From NCBI RefSeq assembly GCF_014904795.1, contig NZ_JACZFS010000038.1:1-64000 (forward strand): DNA of 64,000 nucleotides. The letters are read 5' to 3'. The translations under genes were made by a program, and so were the position numbers. The notes beneath the pieces were generated by a model that was not told where the DNA came from, searched no databases, and worked only from the letters and a program-made list of their open reading frames with translations. This document shows positions 1 to 11,209 of this stretch, in pieces; position 1 is the stretch's first letter; every line of letters begins with the position of its first letter. The DNA is from Nisaea nitritireducens (lineage in GTDB: Bacteria; Pseudomonadota; Alphaproteobacteria; Thalassobaculales; Thalassobaculaceae).

Positions 1-48
1 AACACGGACCCCAGTCTAAAATAGGCTGAAAAAGGTAAAAATAGAGGC

Positions 49-74
49 CTTTCGCGCCGATTATGGCGCGAAAG
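49..74 (-). terminator. Intrinsic terminator of the malic enzyme gene
   Basis: A perfect 10-bp stem (49-58 with 65-74, loop GATTAT) lies 23 bp beyond the malic enzyme stop codon. Read on the minus strand, it is followed after a few bases by two T-rich runs (about positions 25-42). The stem is certain; terminator function is inferred. Confidence 0.75.
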
Positions 75-96
75 GCGGATCAATGTGGGGAAAGGT

Positions 97-2361
97 CTAT
101 TCTCCGATGGCCGTATGCGCCGCGATGGCCGCGGCATTGACCAGGTCGGTGACGGTCGCACTCATCTGCACGATCTGAACCGGCTTCTCCAGTCCGACCA
201 GCATCGGCCCGACGACCGCGGCGCCGCTCATCGACTGCAACATCTTGTAAGTGATGTTGGCGGAATGCAGAGCCGGCATGACCAGAACATTGGCCGGGCC
301 GGTCAACCGACAGAACGGGTAATTCCGTTTCATCGCCTCGTAATCGAGGGCGATATCCGCGGACATTTCGCCGTCATATTCGAAGTCGACACCACGCGCG
401 TCTAGGATCGCGACCGCATCGCGGATGCGCACTGCTTTTTCCCGTGGCGGATAGCCGAAATTCGAGAACGAGAGCAGAGCAACGCGCGGTGTATGACCGA
501 AGGAGCGGGCGTGCTCGGCCGTCTGAACCGCGATATCGGCAAGTTCCTCGGCGCTGGGCAGCTCGTTCACGTTGGTATCGCTGATGAAGATCGTGCGGCC
601 CCGGTTGATGACGATGGAATAGGTCATCAGGCGCTGGCCGGGCTTCGGGTCGAGCACGCGGGTGACATATTCATGGGTCACGCCGAAATTCCGGGTCAGA
701 CCGGTGACCATGGCTTCCGCATGTCCGGACGCCACCATGCAGGCGCCAAACACATTGCGGTCCTGATTCACCATGCGCTGACAGTCGCGCTGGATGTGCC
801 CTTTGCGCTGCAGGCGCTTGTAGAGCATTTCCGTATAGGCTTCGTTATGCTCCGAGAGTCGGGCGTTGTTGATTTCCAGGGTCTCGGCACCCTTGATGCC
901 GAGCTCGACGATCTTCTCCTTGATCACATCCTCGCGGCCGACCAGCACCGGGATGCCGTAGCCGCCGTTCCGGAAAGCGACGGCAGCACGGATCACCCGC
1001 TCCTCCTCGCCCTCGGCGAAGACGACGCGCTGCGGATTGGCGCGGATCCGGTCGAAAATGACCTGCAGACTGGAGGAAGTCGGGTCAAGCCGGGCGCCGA
1101 GCTCGGCCCGGTAGGCGTCCATGTCCGCGATCGGATTGCGGGCAACGCCGGTATCCATGGCGGCCTGGGCCACGGCGGAGGACACCTTGACGATCAGACG
1201 CGGATCGAACGGCGCCGGAATAATATAGCCTTCACCGTAATGCAGCGTGCGGCCATAGGCCTTGCCAACCTCGTCCGGTACGTCCTCGCGAGCGAGTTCC
1301 GCCAGTGCGTTCGCAGCGGCGATCTTCATTTCGTCATTGATTTCGCTTGCCCGGACATCAAGGGCACCTCGGAAGATATAAGGGAAGCCGAGCACGTTGT
1401 TGACCTGGTTCGGATAGTCTGACCGGCCGGTGGCGACAATGGCGTCCGAGCGGACGGCGGCGACATCTTCCGGAGTGATTTCCGGGTCCGGGTTGGCCAT
1501 GGCGAAGATGATTGGCCGGTCGGCCATGCTTTTCACCATGTCCTTGGTCATGGCGTCCTTCGCCGAGAGACCGCAGAAAATATCTGCGCCCTTGATCGCT
1601 TCCTCAAGGGTACGCATCGGGGTGTCGACGGCGTGCTTCGATTTCCACTGGTTCATGCCGGCCTCGCGGCCCTGATAGATCACGCCGCGGCTGTCGCACA
1701 GGATGACGTTCCCGTCCTTCATACCCATGGACTTGAGCAGCTCGACGCAGGCGATGGCGGCGGAGCCGGCGCCGTTCACCACCATCGTGGCGGTCTCGAG
1801 CGAGCGGCCGGTCAGGTCCAGCGCGTTGATCATGCCGGCAGCGGTGATGATCGCCGTGCCGTGCTGATCGTCGTGAAAGACGGGAATGTCCATCAGCTCC
1901 TTCAGGCGCTGCTCGATGATGAAGCAGTCCGGGGCCTTGATGTCTTCCAGATTGATGCCGCCGAAGGTCTTGCCGAGATAGCGGACGGAATTCACGAATT
2001 CCTCGACATCCTTGGTGTCGACCTCGAGATCGAAACCATCGATATCGGCGAACCGCTTGAACAGAACCGCCTTGCCTTCCATCACCGGCTTCGCGGCCTG
2101 CGCGCCGATATCGCCGAGGCCGAGCACGGCGGTGCCGTTCGAGATGACGGCGACGATATTGCCCTTGGCCGTGTATTCGTAGGCCTTGCTCTCGTCCTTG
2201 TTTATGGCGAGGCACGGATAGGCCACACCCGGAGAATAGGCGAGCGCCAGATCGCGCTGCGTGGTCAGATTTTTGGTCGCGGCGATTTCGAGTTTACCGG
2301 GGCGGCCGGAGGCATGAAATTCCAGTGCTTCAGTCTCAAGCATGCGCTTCGCATCATCCAT
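97..2361 (-). CDS. maeB: NADP-dependent malic enzyme with C-terminal phosphotransacetylase-like domain
   Basis: Oxidative decarboxylation of malate to pyruvate, feeding acetyl-CoA and NADPH supply. At 754 residues it has the size of the long MaeB type. The malic domain carries SPGVAYP (43-49), GLGDIG (81-86) and the metal-site stretch [10 protein letters not shown] (161-170); the dinucleotide fold shows GAGSAAIAC (197-205). From about residue 428 a phosphate acetyltransferase-like domain follows, beginning near [12 protein letters not shown]. In this family that domain is usually a regulatory, acetyl-CoA-sensing module rather than an enzyme. A strong GGGGGAAG ribosome site precedes the start. 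It is divergent from mutS, and a strong hairpin ends the gene. Confidence 0.96.
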   Translation of the reverse strand: MDDAKRMLETEALEFHASGRPGKLEIAATKNLTTQRDLALAYSPGVAYPCLAINKDESKAYEYTAKGNIVAVISNGTAVLGLGDIGAQAAKPVMEGKAVLFKRFADIDGFDLEVDTKDVEEFVNSVRYLGKTFGGINLEDIKAPDCFIIEQRLKELMDIPVFHDDQHGTAIITAAGMINALDLTGRSLETATMVVNGAGSAAIACVELLKSMGMKDGNVILCDSRGVIYQGREAGMNQWKSKHAVDTPMRTLEEAIKGADIFCGLSAKDAMTKDMVKSMADRPIIFAMANPDPEITPEDVAAVRSDAIVATGRSDYPNQVNNVLGFPYIFRGALDVRASEINDEMKIAAANALAELAREDVPDEVGKAYGRTLHYGEGYIIPAPFDPRLIVKVSSAVAQAAMDTGVARNPIADMDAYRAELGARLDPTSSSLQVIFDRIRANPQRVVFAEGEEERVIRAAVAFRNGGYGIPVLVGREDVIKEKIVELGIKGAETLEINNARLSEHNEAYTEMLYKRLQRKGHIQRDCQRMVNQDRNVFGACMVASGHAEAMVTGLTRNFGVTHEYVTRVLDPKPGQRLMTYSIVINRGRTIFISDTNVNELPSAEELADIAVQTAEHARSFGHTPRVALLSFSNFGYPPREKAVRIRDAVAILDARGVDFEYDGEMSADIALDYEAMKRNYPFCRLTGPANVLVMPALHSANITYKMLQSMSGAAVVGPMLVGLEKPVQIVQMSATVTDLVNAAAIAAHTAIGE

Positions 2362-2522
2362 GACGCTTCCCCCAAGGGCTTGGTTTAATTGGCAGACCGC
2401 AATCGGTCCGCGCGGGACATTCGGAACCCGATTACTGAACGATAGGCCCGGCTAATGCCACGGGCAATTTCATATCGCGGGAGCAGGTTCCACAAATCTT
2501 GGGACAATGGTGTCGTTCGGCA

Positions 2523-2550
2523 TTGGAAGTTGCCTCGGGCGTCATGTTAT
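2523..2550 (+). promoter_or_regulatory. Possible mutS promoter
   Basis: TTGGAA (2523-2528), a 16-bp spacer and TGTTAT (2545-2550) resemble a sigma-70 promoter. If used, transcription would start near 2557. That excludes the in-frame ATG at 2455 and supports the GTG at 2599 as the mutS start. Both boxes depart from consensus, so this is tentative. Confidence 0.3.
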
Positions 2551-2598
2551 GGTCGCCGACTTTTCCTGCAATCATCTGACCTTAGCGACTTTTTGGCC

Positions 2599-5322
2599 GT
2601 GAACACGATCTCCCCAGCAGCCGAGCAGACTCCCGCGTCCAACGCTTCCTCCCATGACCGGGCGGCGGCGACGCCGATGTTTCAGCAGTATTTCGCCGTC
2701 AAGGATGCCCATCCCGATGCGCTTCTGTTCTACCGGATGGGAGATTTCTACGAGCTGTTTTTCGAGGATGCGGAAGCAGCGGCCGCCGCGCTGGACATTA
2801 CGCTGACGAAACGAGGCCAGCATGGCGGTGAGCCGATCCCGATGTGCGGCGTGCCGCATCATGCGGCGGAAGGCTATCTCGCGCGGCTGATCCGCAAAGG
2901 CTACCGGGTGGCTATTTGCGAGCAGACGGAAGACCCGTCCGAGGCCAAGAAGCGTGGGGCAAAATCGGTGGTGCGGCGTGAAGTGGTGCGTGTGGTCACG
3001 CCCGGCACCATTACCGAAGATGCGCTGCTTGATGCGCGCAGCAACAACTATCTCGCGGCCCTGGGCATGGCACAGGGCGGCCTCGGTCTGGCATGGATCG
3101 ATGTCTCGACAGGCGATTTCCATGCCCAGCCGGTGGCGATGAACGGCATCGGTGCGGCTCTTGCCCGGGTTGGCCCCAGCGAGCTGCTGGTCCCGGATGC
3201 GATGATGGAAGCGTCTAGCAATCTCAGAGGCGTGCTTGAAGACTGGGACGCGGCGGTGGTGCCACAACCCGCAAGCCGTTTCGACAGCGAGAACGGTCGC
3301 AAGCGGCTCGAGGCCTTGTTCGAAGTCTCGTCGCTTGAAGGCTTCGGAGCCTTTGAGCGGGCGGAACTGGCGGCAGCCGGAGCCCTGGTCGATTATCTGG
3401 AGCTGACCCAGATCGGCTCCATGCCTCGCCTGTTGCCGCCGCGCCGCTGGCAGGCTGGCGGTCTTGTCGAGATCGACGCCTCGACCCGGCGGAATTTGGA
3501 GATCCTGCGCACGCTCAGTGGGGAGAAGCGCGGTGCGTTGCTGAGCGTCCTTGACCGAACCGTGACGGGGGCCGGCGGACGATTGCTGGGCCAGCGTCTT
3601 TCGGCGCCGGTCACGGATGTCGGGGAAATCGGCCGGCGTCTTGATGCGGTGGCGCATTTCCGGGAGGGTGAGAGGTTGCGCGGGGAGATCCGCGAGACAT
3701 TGAAGGCCCTGCCGGATGTCGAACGTGCGCTCTCCCGCATCGCGCTCGGACGCGGAGGGCCGCGTGATCTGGCGGCAATTCGTGACGGGCTGGCAGGTAC
3801 CGGACCGTTGCGTGATCAACTCGCCCGGGCCGATGCCATGGCGGGGGGCCTGACCGGTGATGCAGGCGGCGCGCCGGAAGAGGCGCGGGCGATCTTCGAA
3901 GAGCTGGGTTATCACGAGATGCTGGTCGACACGCTGACCCGGGCGCTGGCGGCCGAGCTGCCGCTGCTGGCCCGAGATGGCGGTTTCATCGCGTCCGGTT
4001 ACGCGCCCGAGCTGGACCGGTTGCGCACCCTGCGGGACGAGAGCAGGCGCCTGATTGCCGGGCTGCAAGCCCGCTACGCTACTGAAACAGGTGTCAGCGC
4101 GCTGAAGATCAAGCACAACAACGTGCTCGGCTATTTCATCGAAGTGACGGCTGCCCATGGCGAAAAGCTGATTGGGCGGGAGAATTTCATTCATCGCCAG
4201 ACCATGGCGAATGCCGTGCGTTTCTCTACCGTGGAACTGGGTGAGCTGGAACGGGACCTGTCCCAGGCAGCCGACAAGGCCGTGGCGCTGGAGCAGGGGC
4301 ACTTCAAGGAACTGGTCGAGGCGATCCTGGCGGAGGCAGAGGCGGTATCCCTGGCGGCTGCCGCCCTGGCCCGGCTCGATGTGGCGACGGCGCTGGCCGA
4401 GCTTGCCGTCGAGCGCCGTTATTGTCGGCCGGAGGTTGATGGCTCGCTCGCTTTTGAAATTCGTGGCGGGCGGCACCCGGTGGTCGAGGCGCTCAATCCG
4501 GGCGACAGCGGGTTTGTGCCGAACGATTGTGTGCTGGAAGACGCCGAGCGACTCTGGCTCATCACCGGCCCGAACATGGCTGGTAAAAGTACGTTCCTGC
4601 GCCAGAATGCCCTGATCGCCCTGATGGCTCAGGCGGGGTCCTTCGTGCCGGCGGAAGCGGCTCATATCGGTGTTGTCGATCGTCTGTTCAGCCGGGTGGG
4701 GGCTGCTGACGATCTGGCCCGCGGTCGCTCCACCTTCATGGTGGAGATGGTGGAAACCGCGACCATCCTGAACCAGGCGACGGAACGCTCGCTGGTCATT
4801 CTCGACGAGATCGGCCGGGGCACGGCGACCTTCGACGGCTTGTCCATTGCCTGGGCGACCGTCGAGCATCTGCATGAAATCAGCCGGGCACGGGCCCTGT
4901 TCGCGACCCACTATCACGAACTGACCGGCCTCGAGGCCAAGCTCGGCAGTCTCTCCTGCCACACCATGCGCATCAAGGAATGGAACGACGATGTCGTTTT
5001 CCTGCATGAGGTGGTGGCCGGTGCGGCCGACCGGTCCTATGGCATCCACGTCGCCAAGCTGGCCGGCCTGCCGCCAGCGGTGGTGGCGCGAGCGGAGGAA
5101 GTGCTGAAGCTTCTGGAACAAAGCAAGGCGTCCAGCACCGCTTCCAGCCTTGCCGAGGAGCTGCCGCTGTTTCAGGCCATGGCGCCGGCAAGGCCGCAGA
5201 CGCAGCAGCGGGTCAGCCCGCTGGAAGCGCGTCTCTCCGAGATTCGGCCAGACGATCTGACGCCGCGCGAGGCGCTTGACCTACTCTATGAGTTGATTTC
5301 GTTACGGGAAAGTAATCGTTAA
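2599..5322 (+). CDS. mutS: DNA mismatch repair protein MutS
   Basis: Mismatch recognition ATPase. From the GTG at 2599 it has 907 residues. The mismatch-binding N-terminal domain contains [14 protein letters not shown] with the expected Phe-x-Glu type motif, and the ATPase core has Walker [10 protein letters not shown] (about 657-665), Walker [12 protein letters not shown] (about 731-741) and FATHYHEL. The reading frame is open back to an ATG at 2455, but those 48 extra residues look unlike MutS and have no good ribosome site. The true start could also be the ATG at 2677. The 3' end overlaps the convergent oxidoreductase gene by a few bases. Confidence 0.95.
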   Translation: MNTISPAAEQTPASNASSHDRAAATPMFQQYFAVKDAHPDALLFYRMGDFYELFFEDAEAAAAALDITLTKRGQHGGEPIPMCGVPHHAAEGYLARLIRKGYRVAICEQTEDPSEAKKRGAKSVVRREVVRVVTPGTITEDALLDARSNNYLAALGMAQGGLGLAWIDVSTGDFHAQPVAMNGIGAALARVGPSELLVPDAMMEASSNLRGVLEDWDAAVVPQPASRFDSENGRKRLEALFEVSSLEGFGAFERAELAAAGALVDYLELTQIGSMPRLLPPRRWQAGGLVEIDASTRRNLEILRTLSGEKRGALLSVLDRTVTGAGGRLLGQRLSAPVTDVGEIGRRLDAVAHFREGERLRGEIRETLKALPDVERALSRIALGRGGPRDLAAIRDGLAGTGPLRDQLARADAMAGGLTGDAGGAPEEARAIFEELGYHEMLVDTLTRALAAELPLLARDGGFIASGYAPELDRLRTLRDESRRLIAGLQARYATETGVSALKIKHNNVLGYFIEVTAAHGEKLIGRENFIHRQTMANAVRFSTVELGELERDLSQAADKAVALEQGHFKELVEAILAEAEAVSLAAAALARLDVATALAELAVERRYCRPEVDGSLAFEIRGGRHPVVEALNPGDSGFVPNDCVLEDAERLWLITGPNMAGKSTFLRQNALIALMAQAGSFVPAEAAHIGVVDRLFSRVGAADDLARGRSTFMVEMVETATILNQATERSLVILDEIGRGTATFDGLSIAWATVEHLHEISRARALFATHYHELTGLEAKLGSLSCHTMRIKEWNDDVVFLHEVVAGAADRSYGIHVAKLAGLPPAVVARAEEVLKLLEQSKASSTASSLAEELPLFQAMAPARPQTQQRVSPLEARLSEIRPDDLTPREALDLLYELISLRESNR

Positions 5323-6557
5323 ACTATATTGCGCTCCAGAACCAGGTCACCGCTGGCAAACCGCTCGAAGCCGAAGCGGGACAGGTCGATGGTTCTGAAA
5401 GCGCCGGAGATCAGCAATTCCGCCATTGCTCGGCCGACGGCCGGTGCCTGTTGCAGGCCATGGCCCGAAAAGCCGTTGGCAAAGTAGAAATTCGCAAGCG
5501 CGGGATGGGCACCGACAATGCCGTTCTGGTCGACACTGTTGTAATCGTAATACCCGGCCCAGGCGCCGGACAGTTTGATCGCTTCGAAGGCCGGTATCCT
5601 GTGCGCGAGGGTTGGCCAGACCACCTCCTCGAACCAGTGGTAATCGACATCAAGCTCGCTGGTATCCCCGTCCGGATCCTGATCTGCAGGGGGTGAAACC
5701 CCGCAAATATATCCTCCACTCTCGGGCCGGACATAGACGCCGCTTGGATCGATCAGCAAGGGTACTGCCGGGTCCAGCGGCTCACGGCAATCGAAGACGA
5801 AGACATTGCGTTTGCGGGGGGAGACCGGCAGCGCGACGCCGGCCAGGGCCGCGACCTTGCCCGCATTGGCGCCCGCTGCATTCACGACGGTGCCTGCGGC
5901 AATGCGCTGCCCATCTCCAAGGATCACTGCCGCGATCCGGCTGTAATTATGCTCCAGAGCAATCACCTCGCCCTCGAGATATTTGACCCCGAGGCTTCGG
6001 GCCTTGCGCTTGAATGCCTGCATCAGGGTGTTCGGATCAAGCCAGCCCTCTCCCCGCCTTCCGAACGCGGCACCGGCAATCCCGTCAAGATTGAGCCAGG
6101 GGAGTTGTTTCTCAAGTGAAACGAGGTCGAGCAGGTCAATGCCGCACCCGTGGCGGACCTGCTCCTCATGGTTCTGGCCAAGAATCTCAAGTCCGTCCGG
6201 CCCGGCAAGGAAGAGATAGCCGCCTTCGCGGAAGCCGGGGTCGGGGCATTCCCCGTCCACGGACAGGTACTCCGGAAGGTGGGTAACGAAGTGATGGCCG
6301 AAAAGGCCGATCTCGATATTCTCCGGATTGGAAAACTGCTGCCGGATGCCGCCCGCGGACCGTGGCGTTGATGCCAGCTCGTAGGTCGGGTCCCGTTCGA
6401 TCACGGTAATCGCGCTGGGCCCGGCCGGATTGGCGGCAAGAAAATATGCAATAGCGCTGCCGATCACACCGCCCCCGACGATAACGACATCGCTGTTTTT
6501 GTGATCTGCCAAGGCGCTGCACTCCGGGAAATCAGCGGAACATACCTTCCTCCTCAT
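5319..6557 (-). CDS. FAD-dependent oxidoreductase of the D-amino acid / sarcosine oxidase family
   Basis: A 412-residue DAO-family flavoprotein. The N-terminus holds the dinucleotide-binding motif [17 protein letters not shown] (GGGVIG at about 28-33), an acidic residue ends the second strand (VIERD), and the C-terminal [19 protein letters not shown] stretch is typical of the glycine/sarcosine oxidase group. The frame is open upstream to 7028, but that part is antisense to glnD and has no similarity to this family, so I place the start at the ATG at 6557. The amine substrate cannot be deduced. It lies on the opposite strand between mutS and glnD, and its stop codon overlaps that of mutS. Confidence 0.85.
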   Translation of the reverse strand: MRRKVCSADFPECSALADHKNSDVVIVGGGVIGSAIAYFLAANPAGPSAITVIERDPTYELASTPRSAGGIRQQFSNPENIEIGLFGHHFVTHLPEYLSVDGECPDPGFREGGYLFLAGPDGLEILGQNHEEQVRHGCGIDLLDLVSLEKQLPWLNLDGIAGAAFGRRGEGWLDPNTLMQAFKRKARSLGVKYLEGEVIALEHNYSRIAAVILGDGQRIAAGTVVNAAGANAGKVAALAGVALPVSPRKRNVFVFDCREPLDPAVPLLIDPSGVYVRPESGGYICGVSPPADQDPDGDTSELDVDYHWFEEVVWPTLAHRIPAFEAIKLSGAWAGYYDYNSVDQNGIVGAHPALANFYFANGFSGHGLQQAPAVGRAMAELLISGAFRTIDLSRFGFERFASGDLVLERNIV

Positions 6558-6668
6558 ATCCCTCAGCCGTTCGCGCGTCCAGCCCGCTCCAAACAGGTGC
6601 CGGACATGGCGCGGCGGGAGAAAGTGCACTAAGGTTCGGCAAGGATTCAAGCGAGGTGTGAGGATTAT

Positions 6669-9497
6669 ATGGCTTCCGATCAACCACTGCCGGTGAGCGA
6701 GCCGGTGACGGATGCTGCGGTCATCACTCCGCCTCCGAAAATCAAAAGCCGCAAAACAATTGTTGATCCGGTAGAGCTCGAAAAGGCCGTCGACGCCCTC
6801 TGGGAGGCGGCCGGCAATGCGGAAAGTTTCCGCACCGAACTGCTCGTGCTGTTGCGCCGGACCGTTGATGATGGCCGCTCCGAGATTGAGCGCCGGTTTC
6901 TCGACAGCAATGACGGTGCCGAGGCGATCCGGGCCAATGCCTATCTGATGGATGTGCTGGTCCACAGGGCCGCCGAGACGGCGACGAAGAAGATCTACAA
7001 GAACGCCAATCCGACCCAGGGCGAACAAATCTGCATTGCCGCAGTCGGCGGATACGGGCGCGGCGAGATGGCGCCGTTTTCCGATCTCGACCTGCTCTTC
7101 CTGCTACCCTACAAGCAAACGCCGTATAGCGAGCAAGTTGTTGAATATATTCTCTATTTGCTCTGGGACTTGCGGCTGAAAGTCGGTCATTCCACCCGTT
7201 CCGTCGACGAGTGTGTGCGGCAGGCCAAGGCGGATATGACGATCCGCACATCTCTGCTCGAACTACGCTATCTCTGGGGCTCCGAGCCTCTCTTCGCCGA
7301 TCTGCGCGAGCGTTTCCGCCAGGATGTCGAAACCGGCACCGCCATGGAATTCGTCGAGGCCAAGCTGGCGGAGGCGGAAGAACGGCATGAGCGGCTTGGC
7401 GACAGCCGTTACGTAATCGAACCGAATATCAAGGAAGGCAAGGGCGGATTGCGTGACCTGCACCGCCTGTTCTGGATCGGCAAGTACGTCTACAAGGTCG
7501 ACAAGGTGAAGGATCTGGTGGACCGGGGCGTTCTGACGGCGGCGGAGGCCCGCAAGTTCGCCAAGGCCCAGAAGATGCTCTGGACCATCCGCTGTCACCT
7601 GCACTATCTGACGGGCCGGGGCGAGGAGCGCCTGACCGTCGATCTGCAGACAGAAATCGCCAAGCGCATGGGCTATACCAACCGGGCCGGAGCGGTCGCG
7701 GTCGAGCGCTTCATGAAGCATTATTATCTGACATCCAAGGATGTCGGCGATCTGACCCGGATCTTCTGCGCCAATATTGAGGCGGAAAACCAGAAGCGGC
7801 CGCGGCTCCGGCTCTCATGGGCGTTTTCCCGCAAGCCCGATGTCGGCGATTTCCGGGTCGACGGGGATCGTCTCAACGTCACGGACGACGATATGTTTGC
7901 CCGAGATCCGGTCAATCTGATCCGGTTCTTCCACACGGCCCAGAAGTACGATCTGGAACTGCATCCCCACGCGCTCCGTCTTGTGACGCAGAACCTGAAG
8001 AAGATCGACAAGGAATTGCGCAAGAACGAGGAGGCAAACAGGCTCTTCGTCGAGATGCTGGAGGCGCCGCAGGGCCCGGAGCGGATATTCCGGCGTATGA
8101 ACGAAGCCCAGGTCCTCGGCCGATTCGTGCCGGATTTCGGCCGCGTCGTCGCCCAGATGCAATACGACATGTACCATACCTATACGGTCGATGAGCACAC
8201 CATCGTCATGCTCGGTATCCTGCACAAGATCGAGAAGGGCGAGTTGGCCGAGGCGGCGCCCATCGCCAGCGAGGTCGTGCACAAGGTGCTGTCGCGCCGG
8301 GCGCTCTATGTCGCCGTCTTTCTGCATGACATTGCAAAGGGGCGCGGCGGGGATCATTCCAAGCTCGGCGAGCGGGTGGCCCGCCGGCTTTGCCCGAGAC
8401 TGGGGCTGAGTGACGAGGAAACCGAGACTGTCGCCTGGCTGGTGCGCTGGCATCTGCTGATGACCTATGCGGCCTTCAAGCGTGACATGAACGACCCGAA
8501 GACGATCCAGGATTTCTCCGCCATCGTGCAGTCGCCGGAACGGCTGCGTCTGCTGCTGGTGCTGACGGTCGCCGATATCCGGGCGGTCGGGCCGAATATC
8601 TGGAATGGCTGGAAGGCGGCGTTGCTGCGCGAACTTTACTGGGCGGCGGACGGTACTCTCTCCGGTCTTGGCGAGGAGGCGGGCCGCAAACGGCGCACGG
8701 AAGAAGCCAAGAACGCTCTGGCGGAAATGCTGCCGGACTGGCAGGAAAAGGATATCGAGTGGTATCAGGCCCTCGGCTATCCGGATTACTGGCTGGCGTT
8801 CGATGCGGAAACCCATGTCCGCCATGCTCGTATGGTGCATGCGGCCGAGGCCGAGCAGCGAGAGCTTGCGGTTGAGAGCCGTGTGGACACTGCTCGTGAG
8901 GTGACTGAAATCACCGTCTATACCACTGACCATCCGGGCTTGTTCTCGCGCGTGACCGGGGCTATGGCAGTTTCCGGCGCGAGCATTGTCGATGCCCGGA
9001 TTGCCACCTTCAGCAACGGTATGGCGCTGGATGTATTCTGGATCCAGGACGAGGACCGCAAGGCCTTCGACCGGCCGGACAAGCTGGCGAAGCTTTCCGT
9101 TGCCATCGAACAGGCGCTGACTGGCCGGTTGAACCTGCTGGCCGAACTGGTGAAGCGCCGGCGCAATATCGAACGACGGGCCCGGGTCATGAAGATCCCG
9201 ACCCGCGTGCTGATCGACAACAAGGCAAGTGTGACCCACACCGTGATTGAGGTGAACGCGACGGACCGCCCCGGCGTGCTCTACCGGATCGCGCGGGCGC
9301 TCCGGGAGATCAAGATCCAGATTTCCTCCGCCAAGATCTCGACCTACGGGGAGAGCTTCGTCGATGTGTTCTATGTGAAGGATCTGTTCGGGTTGAAGAT
9401 CGATTCCGAGACACGGATCCAGGAGATCCGCAGCGCGTTGTTGACGGCGCTCGCCGAGGACGCCGCCTCCCCTCCGGGAGAAAGCAACTCGTCTTGA
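6669..9497 (+). CDS. glnD: [Protein-PII] uridylyltransferase / uridylyl-removing enzyme
   Basis: The nitrogen sensor that uridylylates PII proteins when glutamine is low and reverses this when it is high. At 942 residues the domain order is complete: nucleotidyltransferase with GGYGRGEMAPFSDLDLLFL (about 127-145), the UR helical part, an HD phosphohydrolase domain with HDIAKG near 553 and GGDHS, then two ACT domains starting near residues 748 (TVYTTDHPGLFSRV) and 858 (EVNATDRPGVLYRI). The ACT domains bind glutamine in characterised homologues. The adjacent murJ and trpS are its usual alphaproteobacterial neighbours. Confidence 0.96.
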   Translation: MASDQPLPVSEPVTDAAVITPPPKIKSRKTIVDPVELEKAVDALWEAAGNAESFRTELLVLLRRTVDDGRSEIERRFLDSNDGAEAIRANAYLMDVLVHRAAETATKKIYKNANPTQGEQICIAAVGGYGRGEMAPFSDLDLLFLLPYKQTPYSEQVVEYILYLLWDLRLKVGHSTRSVDECVRQAKADMTIRTSLLELRYLWGSEPLFADLRERFRQDVETGTAMEFVEAKLAEAEERHERLGDSRYVIEPNIKEGKGGLRDLHRLFWIGKYVYKVDKVKDLVDRGVLTAAEARKFAKAQKMLWTIRCHLHYLTGRGEERLTVDLQTEIAKRMGYTNRAGAVAVERFMKHYYLTSKDVGDLTRIFCANIEAENQKRPRLRLSWAFSRKPDVGDFRVDGDRLNVTDDDMFARDPVNLIRFFHTAQKYDLELHPHALRLVTQNLKKIDKELRKNEEANRLFVEMLEAPQGPERIFRRMNEAQVLGRFVPDFGRVVAQMQYDMYHTYTVDEHTIVMLGILHKIEKGELAEAAPIASEVVHKVLSRRALYVAVFLHDIAKGRGGDHSKLGERVARRLCPRLGLSDEETETVAWLVRWHLLMTYAAFKRDMNDPKTIQDFSAIVQSPERLRLLLVLTVADIRAVGPNIWNGWKAALLRELYWAADGTLSGLGEEAGRKRRTEEAKNALAEMLPDWQEKDIEWYQALGYPDYWLAFDAETHVRHARMVHAAEAEQRELAVESRVDTAREVTEITVYTTDHPGLFSRVTGAMAVSGASIVDARIATFSNGMALDVFWIQDEDRKAFDRPDKLAKLSVAIEQALTGRLNLLAELVKRRRNIERRARVMKIPTRVLIDNKASVTHTVIEVNATDRPGVLYRIARALREIKIQISSAKISTYGESFVDVFYVKDLFGLKIDSETRIQEIRSALLTALAEDAASPPGESNSS

Positions 9498-9563
9498 GCG
9501 CCGCGATCACGCCCAGATTGATGCGTAGTCTTCTCCCGTTCCAGATCCTAAGACAGAGCTGAC

Positions 9564-11129
9564 ATGTCCCTGATCCGCGCCGCCGCCACCGTCGGCAGTT
9601 TTACCATGATGAGCCGGGTTACCGGCTTTGTGCGCGACGTGCTGATCGCCGCCATTCTTGGCGCGGGGCCGGTGGCGGATGCCTTCTTTGTGGCTTTCAA
9701 ACTGCCGAATTTCTTCCGCCGGCTGACGGCGGAGGGCTCCTTCACGGTCGCCTTTGTGCCGCTCTTCGCCGGAACGCTGGAGGCAGACGGCGTGGCGGCG
9801 GCCAAGCGCTTTGCCAGCGACGTGCTGGCGATGATGTGCGCCGCATTGGCCGCCCTGACCCTCGCCATGGAACTGACCATGCCGTGGGTCATGCATGTCA
9901 TGGCGCCGGGGTTCGTTGCGACGCCGGATCGATTTGCGCTGGCAGTCGATTTGACCCGCATCACCTTTCCCTATTTGCCGCTGATCTCACTGGTCGCGCT
10001 CTATGGCGGTATCCTGAACAGCATTGACCGTTTTGCGGCCATGGCGTCGGCACCGATCCTGCTGAACTTGATCCTGATCGGCGCCATGGTTGGCTTCGCG
10101 GACCGGCTGGAGACCCCGGGTCATGTGCTGGCATGGGGTGTGGCGGCGGCCGGTCTGGCGCAACTGATCTGGCTGATCATGGCGGCGCGGCGCGATGGCT
10201 GGACCCTCTCGCTCCGCCTGCCAAAGGCGACGCCCGGCGTGCGCAAGCTGTTCCGACTGATGGTGCCGGCGATGCTCGGCGCTGGCGTGGTGCAGATCAA
10301 TCTGCTGATCGACATGGTGCTGGCCTCGACCCTGCCGCTCGGCTCAATCTCTTTTCTCTATTACGCGGACCGGGTGAACCAGCTTCCGCTCGGGGTCATC
10401 GGTGTTGCCATCGGCACTGCCTTGCTGCCGATGCTATCCCGGCAATGGCGGGCGGGCGACGGTGCGGCGGCGCTTGAGACGCAAAACCGGGCGCTGGAAT
10501 TCGGCGCCTTGCTGACGGTTCCGGCGGCAGTTGGCCTTGGAGTGCTCGCGACCCCGATCATCACGGTCCTGTTCGAGCGCGGCGCCTTCGAGGCTGCGGA
10601 TACGGCTGCCACGGCCGCGGCGATGATCGCGTTCGCCGGTGGATTGCCGGCTTTCGTATTGGTGAAGGTTTTGCAGCCGGGCTTCTTTGCCCGGGAGGAT
10701 ACAAGAACCCCGGTGAAGGTGGCGGCGGCGGCGGTTGTGCTCAATCTCGTGCTGAACCTGATCCTGATGCAGTACCTCGCCCATGTCGGCCTCGCTCTGG
10801 CGACGGCCATTTCCTCCTGGATGAATGCTCTGGTCCTGGCCCGTCTGCTCGGCCGGGACGGCGCTTTCCGGCTGGATGCCCGCTCCCGCAAGCGGCTTCC
10901 CCGAATCCTGTTCTGCGCACTGCTGATGGGCGGCTGTCTCTTTGGCGCGCTGCAGCTAACGGAACAGATGCTCCCCGATCTTTTTGCCGGCGCTGCCGCC
11001 GGGATCGCCGGTTTGGTTGCCTTGATTCTGCTGGCGCTTGCCGTCTATTTCGGCATGGCGCTTATGACGGGGGCCATGCAACTGTCGGATTTCCGCACGG
11101 TGCTTCGCGGTAATCGCCGCCAGAGCTGA
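9564..11129 (+). CDS. murJ: Lipid II flippase MurJ (MviN family)
   Basis: Inner-membrane flippase of the MOP superfamily that moves the peptidoglycan precursor lipid II to the periplasm. The 521-residue protein is almost wholly hydrophobic helices, consistent with the 14-helix fold. The N-terminus (AATVGSFTMMSRVTGFVRD, then GPVADAFFVAFKLPNFFRR) is characteristic of the family and includes the conserved Arg of the central cavity. It begins 66 bp after glnD and is probably cotranscribed with it. Confidence 0.95.
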   Translation: MSLIRAAATVGSFTMMSRVTGFVRDVLIAAILGAGPVADAFFVAFKLPNFFRRLTAEGSFTVAFVPLFAGTLEADGVAAAKRFASDVLAMMCAALAALTLAMELTMPWVMHVMAPGFVATPDRFALAVDLTRITFPYLPLISLVALYGGILNSIDRFAAMASAPILLNLILIGAMVGFADRLETPGHVLAWGVAAAGLAQLIWLIMAARRDGWTLSLRLPKATPGVRKLFRLMVPAMLGAGVVQINLLIDMVLASTLPLGSISFLYYADRVNQLPLGVIGVAIGTALLPMLSRQWRAGDGAAALETQNRALEFGALLTVPAAVGLGVLATPIITVLFERGAFEAADTAATAAAMIAFAGGLPAFVLVKVLQPGFFAREDTRTPVKVAAAAVVLNLVLNLILMQYLAHVGLALATAISSWMNALVLARLLGRDGAFRLDARSRKRLPRILFCALLMGGCLFGALQLTEQMLPDLFAGAAAGIAGLVALILLALAVYFGMALMTGAMQLSDFRTVLRGNRRQS

Positions 11130-11141
11130 ACCAGTCCGGTC

Positions 11142-11170
11142 TTGACCGTTGGCGAGGGGGCCGCGATAAA
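11142..11170 (+). promoter_or_regulatory. Likely trpS promoter
   Basis: TTGACC (11142-11147), a 17-bp spacer and GATAAA (11165-11170) match the sigma-70 pattern well. Transcription would start about 33 bases before the trpS ATG. It lies in the 80-bp murJ-trpS gap, so trpS may be transcribed independently of glnD-murJ. Confidence 0.55.
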
Positions 11171-11209
11171 GCAGGCCGTTTTCCCGCTTCAACCCATGGA
11201 TAGCGTCAG

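Noticed and set aside
2572-5121. Long minus-strand open frame opposite mutS (849 codons)
   Set aside because: It is a by-product of GC-rich third positions in mutS; the translation is His/Arg/Gln-rich with no family features.
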